Origin: Zobellia laminariae
Lineage (GTDB): Bacteria; Bacteroidota; Bacteroidia; Flavobacteriales; Flavobacteriaceae
Length of the DNA stretch: 64,000 nucleotides
Assembly: GCF_009725995.1 (NCBI RefSeq)
Contig: NZ_RCNS01000002.1
Location: 124,001 to 188,000 of the forward strand
Direction of reading: 5' to 3'
Under the pieces are notes generated by a model, which saw only the letters and a list, made by a program, of their open reading frames with translations, had not been told where the DNA came from and ran no database searches. The position numbers were made by a program, and so were the translations under genes. This document shows, piece after piece, positions 1-8,320 of this stretch; position 1 is the stretch's first letter; every line of letters starts with the position of its first letter.

Positions 1-81
1 CAACAAAAGTTGAATAACAATATAAATCCGGCTCGGTTTTCTAGTTTGGAGAAATAGGGTCGGCATTAAATTAACCATCCG

Positions 82-453
82 ATGTTAAAAAGAAGCGCAA
101 TTTTAATTTTTTCGATTTTACTATTAGTGGCAGGGTGTAGCAGCCCTTTGACCAATAAAGATAGTGGTTCTACTATTGAATTAAGTGAGGACGATGTATT
201 TACAATTAACCTGCAAGGGGAAGATTTTCCAGAGTATGAATGGCATATTGTTTCAGAAAATAACCATATAAAACTTGCGGAACCAGTAACTGCGGAGACC
301 AGCGCAACAAACACCATATCTACGTTTAATTTTAAGACAGTGGGTACGGGAGAGGATATGCTTAAAATAGATTACACCAATGGAACGGAAACCAAAAAGA
401 CTTTTGAGTTAAGGGTTATTGTTGGAACCATGGGTCGTATTGAAGCTTATTAG
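82..453 (+). CDS. Small lipoprotein, possible chagasin-like (I42) fold
   Basis: A 123-residue secreted lipoprotein. Residues 1-18 form a lipoprotein signal ending in LLVAGC, so Cys19 is the likely lipidated residue. The rest is a beta-rich domain. Its order (acidic stretch, E-Y-E-W segment near residue 52, then a G-x-G-x-D-x-L-x-I-D-Y strand and a C-terminal strand) resembles chagasin-type cysteine-protease inhibitors, but the NPTTGY loop is not clear. The fold is a guess; the lipoprotein signal is plain. The gene stands alone, 103 bases before the SYLF gene on the same strand. No promoter box of the TAnnTTTG type was found in the 81 bases upstream. Confidence 0.6.
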   Translation: MLKRSAILIFSILLLVAGCSSPLTNKDSGSTIELSEDDVFTINLQGEDFPEYEWHIVSENNHIKLAEPVTAETSATNTISTFNFKTVGTGEDMLKIDYTNGTETKKTFELRVIVGTMGRIEAY

Positions 454-556
454 GTGAATCATTAGACGTATTTTCTAATGAAATAATATTAAAAATAGGG
501 AATAGGGAACTCATTTTTAAACCCAAACGAGAACAGTAATAATAAAAAAAAAGAAG

Positions 557-1078
557 ATGAAACTAATTACAATAGTACTTGCATTGAGCATGACGTTTGT
601 TGTGTCTGCACAGACAAGAAAGGATAAAAAAATTATTAAAGATGCCGCTAAGGCAAAAAAGGAATTGGTAAAGACCGATGCCAATATTAATACGTTTTTT
701 GAAAACTCTGCCGGTTATGTCATATTTCCAAATGTTGGTGAAGGTGGTTTTTTAGTTGGCGCAGCATCTGGTAACGGTGTTCTTTACCAAGAAGGTACTG
801 CCCTAGGTATGGCTGATCTTAAAAAACTAGATGTAGGTTTTCAAGCTGGTGGCCAATCTGTTATTGAGGTTATCTTTTTTGAAACTGAAGATGATGTCAT
901 GGAATTTGAAGAAGATAATTTTGAATTTTCTGCTCAAATTTCTGCTATAGCCCTAAAATCTGGTGTGGCGGCAAACGCTAAATACAAAGATGGTGTTGCG
1001 GTTTTTACCCTTCCTAAATCAGGACTTATGGCAAAGGCTACCGTAGGCGGACAAAAGTTTAAGTACAGTTCTTTTTAA
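557..1078 (+). CDS. Secreted SYLF/Ysc84-domain lipid-binding protein
   Basis: A 173-residue protein with a cleavable signal peptide (residues 1-18, ending VVSAQ) followed by one domain of the SYLF (Ysc84, DUF500) type. The domain shows the typical order: an N-terminal helix rich in Lys and Asp, the segment SAGYVIFPNVGEGGFLVG (near residues 51-68), a glycine-rich stretch with GNGVLY, the L-x-x-L-D-V-G-F-Q-A-G-G-Q core (near 90-102), and a C-terminal AVFTLPKSGLMAKATVGGQKF. Eukaryotic SYLF domains bind phosphoinositides; bacterial members are secreted or periplasmic proteins of unknown role. The ATG at 557 follows an A-rich leader. Family assignment is confident, function is not. Confidence 0.85.
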   Translation: MKLITIVLALSMTFVVSAQTRKDKKIIKDAAKAKKELVKTDANINTFFENSAGYVIFPNVGEGGFLVGAASGNGVLYQEGTALGMADLKKLDVGFQAGGQSVIEVIFFETEDDVMEFEEDNFEFSAQISAIALKSGVAANAKYKDGVAVFTLPKSGLMAKATVGGQKFKYSSF

Positions 1079-1137
1079 AAGGAGGAAGGTTTAAGTCTTC
1101 AAAAAAAAGGAAATCATAAATTCAATTTAGAAGAACC

Positions 1138-1596
1138 ATGAAAACATTTTTAATAGGTGCACTAATGCTCTTTTTAATGCCAATGGTCAACGCCCAAAAC
1201 CCGTATGAAATTACGGAGCAAAACATGCCGTACAATAAAATGGCAACTAGTTTTACGGCTAATATTATTGGACAGAATGAAAGTAATGTCTACTATCAAT
1301 GGCAAAAATTTATTGAGGGCCACCAAGGAAAAACCTACTTGGTTTCTGCCAATGAAGGTAATGTAGAGTTTGAGAGCGAACATGTATTACTTCCAATGTT
1401 AGGGGAGAAATTGGTGATATTACATTCACGTTTTGCTCCCAATTACTCAGAGAACGGAGTATTATTGACTTTATGGATAGAGCTTCCTGATGGCAGTTAT
1501 TATTCTTCTCAGACAGATGAGGATTCTGCGCAAAAAATAAAAGATTGGTTGTTGAAGTATGATCAACAGTTGACCAATATTAAGTTTAAAAATTGA
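1138..1596 (+). CDS. Hypothetical secreted protein
   Basis: A 152-residue protein with a clear signal peptide (residues 1-19, ending VNAQ). The mature part has alternating hydrophobic strands and one Trp-rich segment (YYQWQKF near 51-57), with no motif I recognise. It lies 59 bases after the SYLF gene on the same strand, and a strong hairpin terminator follows 48 bases after its stop, so the two genes may share a transcript. It is likely periplasmic or outer-membrane associated. Confidence 0.7.
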   Translation: MKTFLIGALMLFLMPMVNAQNPYEITEQNMPYNKMATSFTANIIGQNESNVYYQWQKFIEGHQGKTYLVSANEGNVEFESEHVLLPMLGEKLVILHSRFAPNYSENGVLLTLWIELPDGSYYSSQTDEDSAQKIKDWLLKYDQQLTNIKFKN

Positions 1597-1644
1597 AAAT
1601 TCATTATGGATTAAATTTTAGATCAAAGAAGTATTTTTTTATTC

Positions 1645-1709
1645 AAACCCGGTAAATGAAATCATTGTCCAAAGAGCGGACATTGATTTTATTCACCGGG
1701 TTTCTTTTT
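1645..1709 (+). terminator. Rho-independent terminator after the 1138-1596 gene
   Basis: A long stem pairs AAACCCGGTAAAT (from 1645) with ATTCACCGGGTTT (1691-1703). It is extended by ATCATTGTCC/GGACATTGAT around a short AAAGAGC loop, and a T-rich tail follows (1704-1709). This closes the transcript of the preceding secreted proteins. Confidence 0.85.
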
Positions 1710-2010
1710 ACTTCGAATTAAAGAAAAAGAAGTAGCCCGATACTGAATGGTAGGATTTTATAAACAGCTATTCTAGAATGTGCTGTAAAGAGTAAAATTC
1801 TAATGATTTCAATGAAAATAATAGAAACATGAGATTTAGTTTTATCTTATAACAGGAAGATGTAAGGCTGTTAGACTATTTTTGCCCTCAGGCCCAGCCG
1901 CTTTATTATAAAGGTATATTGGTGTCAATACTGTTTTATTGGTGAACAGATATCACAATTAGTAGTAGTAAAATTAATGTAGCACAATTGTTAACAGCTT
2001 AATTTGAGAT
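1710..2010. other. Intergenic stretch before the antiporter
   Basis: No convincing ORF or RNA gene. TATTTTTG at 1877-1884 matches the Bacteroidetes -7 box TAnnTTTG on the plus strand, but no TTG sits 17-23 bases upstream, so it is only a weak promoter candidate for the antiporter at 2011. Confidence 0.3.
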
Positions 2011-3249
2011 ATGGATTTATTTACGATTATTAGTATACTCATGGTACTGGTATCCATCTTTGCATACCTCAATACACGATTCTTAAAGTTACAGACCACC
2101 ATAGGTACTATGATAATTTCCATTGTTTTTTCATTGGGAATACTCGGTTTATCCAAACTCTTTCCTGAGCTAATAAAATTTGAAAAAGACATTGTAGGCT
2201 CCATCGATTTTAAAAAATTATTGATGGACGGTTTGTTGAGTTTTATGCTCTTTGCTGGCGCAGTGCACGTAAACATAAATGAATTAAAATCAGAGAAATG
2301 GAAAATTGTTGCCTTTTCTAGTTTAGGGGTCGTTATTTCAACAGCTCTTATAGGAGGTATTTTTTTCTGGGTATTACAACAAATAGGAATGCCCTTGCCA
2401 CTAGTTCATTGCTTATTATTCGGAGCCCTTATTTCTCCAACAGACCCAATATCGGTTTTAGGGATTCTAAAGAAAATAGGAATTAAAAAGTCCATGGAAA
2501 CCACTATAGTTGGTGAGAGTCTTTTTAATGACGGGGTAGGAGTGGTGGTTTTTCTAACCTTGTTACAGTTTGCCAGTGCCGGTACTTCAGAAAGCATTGA
2601 TGCATTGGGTATAGCAGAAAATTTCTTACTTGAAATAGGCGGAGGACTCTTGTTCGGGTATCTTCTGGGTCGTGTTGCGCACAGGGCAATTTCAAAAATT
2701 AATTCCTATGAAACGGAAGTTCTTATTACTTTGGGTATGGTAATGGGTGGCTATGTTGTTGCAGGAAAGATTGGTGTTTCAGGTCCATTAAGTATGGTAG
2801 TGGCTGGACTTTTTATTGGTAACAGAACGTATCGTCAGGAGAAAAAAGAAAAAACAGTAGATTACGTAGATAAGTTCTGGGAGCTTATAGATATTCTGTC
2901 TAATGCCGTTTTGTTTGTGTTAATCGGTTTAGAAATTGTGTTAATTCCGTTTACACAACAACTTATAGTTGTTGGTTTTTTAGCCGCTATCGTGGTAATA
3001 ATTTCGCGTTTTTTATCGGTAAGTGTTCTAATAGTTTTATTAAAAAAATGGTTGCATTTTGATTCAAAAACATCATTATTAATGACGTGGGGCGGATTAA
3101 GAGGAGGTATTTCTATAGCAATGGCACTGTCCTTACCCGAGGAAGTTTCCTGGAATTACATTGTGCCTGTAACCTATTTAGTAGTTATATTTTCTATAAT
3201 CGTACAAGGTTTAACGCTAGAGAAAGTAATAATTCGTTTAACAAAGTAA
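2011..3249 (+). CDS. CPA1-family Na+/H+ antiporter
   Basis: A 412-residue inner-membrane protein with about 12 hydrophobic segments, usual for bacterial NhaP-type CPA1 exchangers. The ion-binding region is visible: G-x-x-x-S-P-T-D-P near residues 137-145, and the paired Asn173-Asp174 in ESLFNDGVG, which marks CPA1 (electroneutral) rather than CPA2 members with DD. It lacks the long C-terminal cytoplasmic tail of some relatives and ends right after the last membrane segment. It probably swaps internal Na+ for protons in pH and salt balance, as expected in a marine cell. The next gene starts 64 bases downstream. Confidence 0.92.
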   Translation: MDLFTIISILMVLVSIFAYLNTRFLKLQTTIGTMIISIVFSLGILGLSKLFPELIKFEKDIVGSIDFKKLLMDGLLSFMLFAGAVHVNINELKSEKWKIVAFSSLGVVISTALIGGIFFWVLQQIGMPLPLVHCLLFGALISPTDPISVLGILKKIGIKKSMETTIVGESLFNDGVGVVVFLTLLQFASAGTSESIDALGIAENFLLEIGGGLLFGYLLGRVAHRAISKINSYETEVLITLGMVMGGYVVAGKIGVSGPLSMVVAGLFIGNRTYRQEKKEKTVDYVDKFWELIDILSNAVLFVLIGLEIVLIPFTQQLIVVGFLAAIVVIISRFLSVSVLIVLLKKWLHFDSKTSLLMTWGGLRGGISIAMALSLPEEVSWNYIVPVTYLVVIFSIIVQGLTLEKVIIRLTK

Positions 3250-3313
3250 CCGGCAGGAGTGTCAGGAATCTTAGGCTAATTTACAAATAGTAATCAAATC
3301 CTTGTTTTAAAGT

Positions 3314-4090
3314 ATGACCACTAATTTCTATGTTTTTATCCCTCTTTTAGTACTAGTGATGCTGATTGTTTGGCGGATTTGGTTTTATAAGAAAAAAATA
3401 AATCTGAACGACTTTAATCCAGCGTGGCGCAATATCCTTAACAAAGAAGTATTGTTCTATGCAGACTTGTCTAAAGCAGATAAGATTCGTTTTGAACAGG
3501 AGGTTTTATACTTTTTTGATGATGTAACAATTACGGGCGTAAAAATTGAAATTAACGATACCGATCGCTTGTTAGTAGCCGCAAGTGCGGTAATACCGTT
3601 ATTTGGTTTTCCAGAATTACGTTACCGAAATATTAATGAGGTCCTGTTATATGAGAGTAGTTTTAATGAAGAACACCAGACCGAGGGTGAAGGACGTTAT
3701 ATTTTAGGAAAAGTTGGCACGGGAGATATGAACCGTTTAATGATTTTGTCCTTACCAGCGCTACGTGCAGGATTCCAAAATAAAAACGCGACCAGCAATG
3801 TGGGTATACATGAGTTTGTTCATCTAATAGATAAGGCAGATGGTGCTATTGATGGTATACCAGAAAGCCTAATGCATAATACATATGTTGCTCCATGGCT
3901 AAAACTGATGCACAAAGAAATAGATGATATTAGGGAAAATAAGTCCGATATTAACCCTTACGGCGCTACCAGCGAAGTAGAGTTTCTTAGCGTGGCCAGC
4001 GAATATTTCTTTAGTAATCCTGAGGCATTTCAGAAAAAACACCCTGAACTTTATGGGTTAATGCAGAAAATGTACCGCCATTCTTTCTGA
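3314..4090 (+). CDS. Membrane-anchored MtfA-like zinc metallopeptidase (M90)
   Basis: A 258-residue protein. Residues 6-23 form a single N-terminal membrane segment and the rest is a soluble M90 domain. The zinc motif is HEFVH (166-170) in VGIHEFVHLIDKADG, matching the HEFAHxxD pattern of MtfA. The downstream SEVEFLSVASEYFF segment supplies the expected third acidic ligand. E. coli MtfA is soluble, cleaves model peptides and sequesters the Mlc repressor; Bacteroidetes members with a membrane anchor have no defined target. It follows the antiporter on the same strand and converges with the next gene, 13 bases away. Confidence 0.88.
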   Translation: MTTNFYVFIPLLVLVMLIVWRIWFYKKKINLNDFNPAWRNILNKEVLFYADLSKADKIRFEQEVLYFFDDVTITGVKIEINDTDRLLVAASAVIPLFGFPELRYRNINEVLLYESSFNEEHQTEGEGRYILGKVGTGDMNRLMILSLPALRAGFQNKNATSNVGIHEFVHLIDKADGAIDGIPESLMHNTYVAPWLKLMHKEIDDIRENKSDINPYGATSEVEFLSVASEYFFSNPEAFQKKHPELYGLMQKMYRHSF

Positions 4091-4103
4091 TTAGTAAGAC
4101 CAT

Positions 4104-4445
4104 TTATTCAATCTGTTCTAAATTCAGAATAATTTTTTTCTCTTTTATCGGTATGCTGTTCTGTGCGTTGTTTTCTTCAGCGTATAACTTCTCAGTGCCA
4201 TAGGTAATTTTGAAAGTAGACCCCTTAAGAGAGTCGTCGTTTAAATTAAATTTTTGAAGCAGTTCAAGATTAATTTGATTGAAAGTTATTGGACTTTCAT
4301 CTAACCGACTAATAAAAAGATAGCCTAGCTCAGATTTACTGTCGTAGGAAGCATCTATCATGTGCATTATTTTACTGTCTTCGCTTTGACCTTGCAATAG
4401 GTTTGCAACTAGAACAAGAATAAGGAGGGGTATTAATTTTTTCAT
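4104..4445 (-). CDS. Hypothetical secreted protein
   Basis: A 113-residue protein with an N-terminal signal peptide (residues 1-19, ending LLQGQ). The mature part is short, acidic and without recognisable motifs. It converges with the MtfA-like gene and stands upstream of the minus-strand LuxR-type regulator only in map order: the regulator's stop at 4639 is 193 bases away on the promoter side, so the two could be co-transcribed or not. Confidence 0.6.
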   Translation of the reverse strand: MKKLIPLLILVLVANLLQGQSEDSKIMHMIDASYDSKSELGYLFISRLDESPITFNQINLELLQKFNLNDDSLKGSTFKITYGTEKLYAEENNAQNSIPIKEKKIILNLEQIE

Positions 4446-4638
4446 AGCTCAGATATCTTAATCGTTTATAGATGATTTTCCTAAGGTCTGGACTAAGGAG
4501 TATTAATAGAATAAAAAACCTTAACCATCCGCTAATTAAGTAGTTAAAGTTATGAATTACAATGGTAAATACTACTTTTTCTCATACAATCTTAAATGTA
4601 TTTTGTTTTAGAAAAATAGATGGGTAGAATTGGGGTAA

Positions 4639-6276
4639 CTAAATACCAGCTATATAACTCTCTAAATTCTTCGAACGTTCCAATCCCATTTTCTTACGTA
4701 TTCTAGAACGCGAAACATGAACACTATGTGGTTCTATATTCAGGATTCTAGCCATTTCTTTCGTGCTTAAATTCAGTTTTATGAGGGCACAATGTTTCTG
4801 CTCTGTTGAGCTTAATTTAGGATGTAGCTCTTTTAGTTTATCATAAAATGCTGAATTGACTTGTGTAAACTGAAGATTGAACTCATTCCATAGGTCTTTA
4901 GAACCTTTTTTATATTTACTAAAAAGCGATTTATAACGAGGGGATGATTCTGTTTTTAGCATGTTCAACAGTTCATCTATTGCGCTATCCTTATCAATTA
5001 ATTGCAGTGCATAAGAGGTAAGTTCTCTGCTTTTTAATTCTATCTCATTGTTGCTGCGTTCTTCCACAAATTTCGTTTGTAGTTCAGCTTCTTTTTTATG
5101 TAAAAGGGTCTTTTTGAGCTTTAAACGCATTTGAAATACAATACCTAAAACAAGGCCTAATAGAACTAGTAAAAAGAGAATAATTTTAAGCCTAAACTGG
5201 ATAGTACTATTTTTTTCTATAGTCCGTTTTTTTTGCTCTAACTGTTCGTTCTTTTCCGAAATAGATTTTAGATAAGAATCCTTTATTTGAAAAAGCTCGC
5301 TATTGGTTTGGTTCTTATTCTGAAGGACCCGGTCAGCAGTATTTGTTGACCTTACAAGATAGTTATAGGCAAGTTGCGCGTCTCCGTTTGCGGAATATAC
5401 TTCAGATATTTTTCGCAGTACTTCCGTTTCTAAATCGTTCCTGAATCCTTGGTCTTGACTCAGGGTTAAACTCTCGTTATAAAAAAATAGGGCACTATCT
5501 TTCTGACCAAGGTCTTTTTTTAGGTCGCCTAAATACATAGAGATATTGGGCCTGTAACTTGCTTTTTTTCCTAACGTATTGTTGCGAGATAAATGCAAAA
5601 AGGTATTTGCTTTTTTATACTGATGTAGTTCTTGCATAATTTTACCCTTTTCAGCATCCCAAAAAGGCATTTCTATACTTTTTTCTAGAGCAATAGAAGG
5701 AGTTACAAAACAAGAGTCTAGATACTGAAGTGCTTCTTGGTGGTTACCCATTTTTCGTTGCCGCACAGCCATGTACATATAGCTAGAAATAAGATTATCT
5801 ACTTGCGTAGAGTCTTGAGCATAAATTCGTTTTGCGATTTCTAAGGCTTCCGTTAGATAGAAAACAGATTGCTCGTTCATATTAAACTCATCGTAAAGAC
5901 GAGCCAAACTAATTCGTATCTTAACTTTTTGAGCTCTATCAAAAGCTTGGTCACTTAGATATTTAGCCTGCCAAAGGTGGTCAAAAGTTTTACTGAATTT
6001 CCCCTTTCTCTTTTGAATTTCGGACATAGCCAGAAGACATTTCACCACTCTACTTGTGTCCTTTTTACTTTCAAAATATATTTGGGATTTATCAAGAACC
6101 TGATAGGATTCAGTAGGAAACAGGTTTGACTTCGCCATTGCTTCCTTAAATCGATTTGTATAATAAGAAGTACTGTATTGTATACTATTTTTAGATTCTA
6201 TAGTCTGACAAATACCAATTTCTGTAATTAAAAAAAGAATGACGAAAATATGTAATATTCTGGTGTACAGAACCAT
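4639..6276 (-). CDS. Membrane TPR protein with C-terminal LuxR-type HTH
   Basis: A 545-residue regulator of a type common in Bacteroidetes. Order: signal peptide or first membrane segment (1-23), a periplasmic helical region with TPR-like repeats (about 50-320), a transmembrane helix (362-382), a charged coiled coil (about 385-420) and a LuxR/GerE-type HTH (about 485-540) with the pattern LSSTEQKHCALIKLNLSTKEMARILN. The layout suggests a one-component membrane receptor that senses outside and binds DNA inside, with no kinase step. Its targets are unknown. It is divergent from the sulfatase/GH117 pair, whose start is 206 bases away, so it may control that pair. Confidence 0.85.
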   Translation of the reverse strand: MVLYTRILHIFVILFLITEIGICQTIESKNSIQYSTSYYTNRFKEAMAKSNLFPTESYQVLDKSQIYFESKKDTSRVVKCLLAMSEIQKRKGKFSKTFDHLWQAKYLSDQAFDRAQKVKIRISLARLYDEFNMNEQSVFYLTEALEIAKRIYAQDSTQVDNLISSYMYMAVRQRKMGNHQEALQYLDSCFVTPSIALEKSIEMPFWDAEKGKIMQELHQYKKANTFLHLSRNNTLGKKASYRPNISMYLGDLKKDLGQKDSALFFYNESLTLSQDQGFRNDLETEVLRKISEVYSANGDAQLAYNYLVRSTNTADRVLQNKNQTNSELFQIKDSYLKSISEKNEQLEQKKRTIEKNSTIQFRLKIILFLLVLLGLVLGIVFQMRLKLKKTLLHKKEAELQTKFVEERSNNEIELKSRELTSYALQLIDKDSAIDELLNMLKTESSPRYKSLFSKYKKGSKDLWNEFNLQFTQVNSAFYDKLKELHPKLSSTEQKHCALIKLNLSTKEMARILNIEPHSVHVSRSRIRKKMGLERSKNLESYIAGI

Positions 6277-6404
6277 ATGCGTTTGTTAGATTGGTGAAAT
6301 CAAGATATTAAATATTAAGATGATTATCGCCATAATAACATGTAATTCTAGGCTTGTATAATATTTGTAAAGTACCTTTTTAGCAATTTTTCATTTTCTA
6401 TGGT

Positions 6405-6412
6405 TAGTTTTG
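6405..6412 (+). promoter_or_regulatory. Possible -7 box for the sulfatase-GH117 pair
   Basis: TAGTTTTG fits the Bacteroidetes TAnnTTTG box, 70 bases before the sulfatase start. No good TTG element lies at the expected distance upstream, so this is weak. Confidence 0.3.
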
Positions 6413-6482
6413 AGAGGTTGGATTAAGGTTAAACAGTTGCAATTAAGAAAACCCGAGTAAAGTAATATTACCATTCAATAGT

Positions 6483-8285
6483 ATGATAAAATTTAAGATG
6501 TTCAGATATGGGTTGGCAGATAATGTCCTGATGTTTTTGTTGGTATTATTTGTGAGTAACGGATTTGCACAAGAAGGGAAACCACCCAATGTAATTTTGG
6601 TAATGACAGATGACCAAGGCATAGGAGATTTAGGTTGTCATGGTAACCCTTGGATTAAGACTCCTAACATAGATAAGTTCTATAAACAAGCGGTGCGCAT
6701 GACCGATTTTCACGTAAGCCCAATGTGTACGCCAACTCGTGCAGCTTTAATGACGGGGAGATATCCTGTAAATAATGGAACATGGGCAACATATAAAGGC
6801 AGGGATGCGTTGGCGGAAAATGCCAATACCATGGCAGATGTATTTAAAAAGAACGGGTATAAGACGGCCATGTTCGGTAAATGGCATTTGGGAGATAATT
6901 ATCCGTCAAGACCTACGGATAGTGGTTTTGATGTAGCTATCCATCATAAAGCTGGTGGAGTAGGAGAACTATCTGATTATTGGGGCAATAGTTATAATGA
7001 TGATGTGTATTACGTGAATAATGAGCCCAAGCATTTTTCGGGGTATTGTACGGATGTATGGTTTCAAGAAGCTATGCATTTTATGGACAAAAATAAAGAT
7101 GCTCCGTTTTTTCTTTATCTACCTACCAATGCACCTCATAGTCCTTTTATTGTTGCAGAAAAGTACGCGGCTCCTTATCGGCATTTAGTAGGAGATAAAA
7201 TTGTTGGAGCTGAATTCTACGGAATGATAACCAATATAGATGAGAACTTTGGGAAACTAGAAGCTTATTTAAAAGAGAAAAAACTAGCGGATAACACCAT
7301 ACTGATTTATATGACGGACAATGGTTCTGGAGGTGGGCTTAGTGAAGATGGTAAGTTAGGTTTTAATAAAGGGTTTAGAGGGAGAAAAGGCCAACGTACA
7401 GAAGGAGGTCATCGTGTTCCTTTCTTTATCCGTTGGAAAGATGGAAAAATAAAGGGAGGAAAAGACTTGAATGAATTAACGGCACATGTGGATTTGATTC
7501 CAACTTTAGCTGGACTTTGTAATCTTGAAATTCCTGAAGGTATGAAGTTAGATGGAATAGATTTTTCGCCATTACTACTGAAAAAAGGAAAGTTAGATGA
7601 TAAAAGAACGGTATTTGTTCATAATCGTCAAGATTGGCGCACACCCCATGATAAAGAAGAAACTGCGATACTAAATGAGAAATGGCGATTGGTAAATGGT
7701 AAGGAGCTTTACGATATAGAGGCAGATAAACATCAAGATACAGATGTAGCATCAGGAAATATGGAGGTGGTAGAAGGGTTTTTGTCTCAGAACAAAGCTT
7801 TTCTAGAAATAGCAAAATCAGGTTACGAATACCAGGAATTTCCCGTGAGTACGATCGGGAATGAGAATCAAAAGGAAATAAAGTTAACCATTCAACATGC
7901 TATTGGAGAAGACGGAGGAATCTGGAAACCTGAGCAAGTAGCATCAGGAATGAAAAATAGAAACAATACGCATCCAATAAAAGTGGAGAAAGCAGGTAAG
8001 TATAAAATATCGTGTATGCGCTGGCCAAAAGAATGTGCTGGACCTATTTTGGGTATTCCTGAAGAGAATCCAAAAAACCAGTACGAGTATAAAACCATGC
8101 ATCCAGAGAAAGTGCGTATACAAATTGCCAATCAAATTAAGGAACAAACAATAGAAGGCGATATGCAAAGTGCAGATTTTATCTTAAATCTTCAAGAAGG
8201 CAAAACTATGTTGGTAAATGACTTTATTGAAAATGGAGAAGCCTTTGGAGTGTACTACACTTATATTGAATATCTGGGTAAGTAG
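6483..8285 (+). CDS. Secreted type I sulfatase (arylsulfatase-like)
   Basis: A 600-residue sulfatase of the formylglycine class (S1), exported by an N-terminal signal (hydrophobic core about 15-28, ending GFAQ). The signature C-T-P-T-R begins at Cys82, the residue that becomes formylglycine. The metal-binding MTDDQ segment near 41-45 and a later D-N-G metal site in MTDNGSGGG are also visible, as is the KWHLGD motif. The catalytic part ends near residue 430; the remaining 170 residues form a beta-rich C-terminal region, longer than in many S1 enzymes. It lies 35 bases before the GH117 gene, which implies desulfation of a red-algal galactan. The exact sulfate position cannot be read from the sequence. 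Confidence 0.93.
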   Translation: MIKFKMFRYGLADNVLMFLLVLFVSNGFAQEGKPPNVILVMTDDQGIGDLGCHGNPWIKTPNIDKFYKQAVRMTDFHVSPMCTPTRAALMTGRYPVNNGTWATYKGRDALAENANTMADVFKKNGYKTAMFGKWHLGDNYPSRPTDSGFDVAIHHKAGGVGELSDYWGNSYNDDVYYVNNEPKHFSGYCTDVWFQEAMHFMDKNKDAPFFLYLPTNAPHSPFIVAEKYAAPYRHLVGDKIVGAEFYGMITNIDENFGKLEAYLKEKKLADNTILIYMTDNGSGGGLSEDGKLGFNKGFRGRKGQRTEGGHRVPFFIRWKDGKIKGGKDLNELTAHVDLIPTLAGLCNLEIPEGMKLDGIDFSPLLLKKGKLDDKRTVFVHNRQDWRTPHDKEETAILNEKWRLVNGKELYDIEADKHQDTDVASGNMEVVEGFLSQNKAFLEIAKSGYEYQEFPVSTIGNENQKEIKLTIQHAIGEDGGIWKPEQVASGMKNRNNTHPIKVEKAGKYKISCMRWPKECAGPILGIPEENPKNQYEYKTMHPEKVRIQIANQIKEQTIEGDMQSADFILNLQEGKTMLVNDFIENGEAFGVYYTYIEYLGK

Positions 8286-8320
8286 TAAAAAAGTATTTAA
8301 AATAATAACAAGACCATATT

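Noticed and set aside
6350..6375. Promoter at the sequence TATAATATTTG
   Set aside because: It is one base off the TAnnTTTG form and has no -33 element; TAGTTTTG at 6405 is closer to the gene and fits better.
7426..7815. Minus-strand ORF of 129 residues inside the sulfatase
   Set aside because: Antisense shadow with no recognisable protein character.
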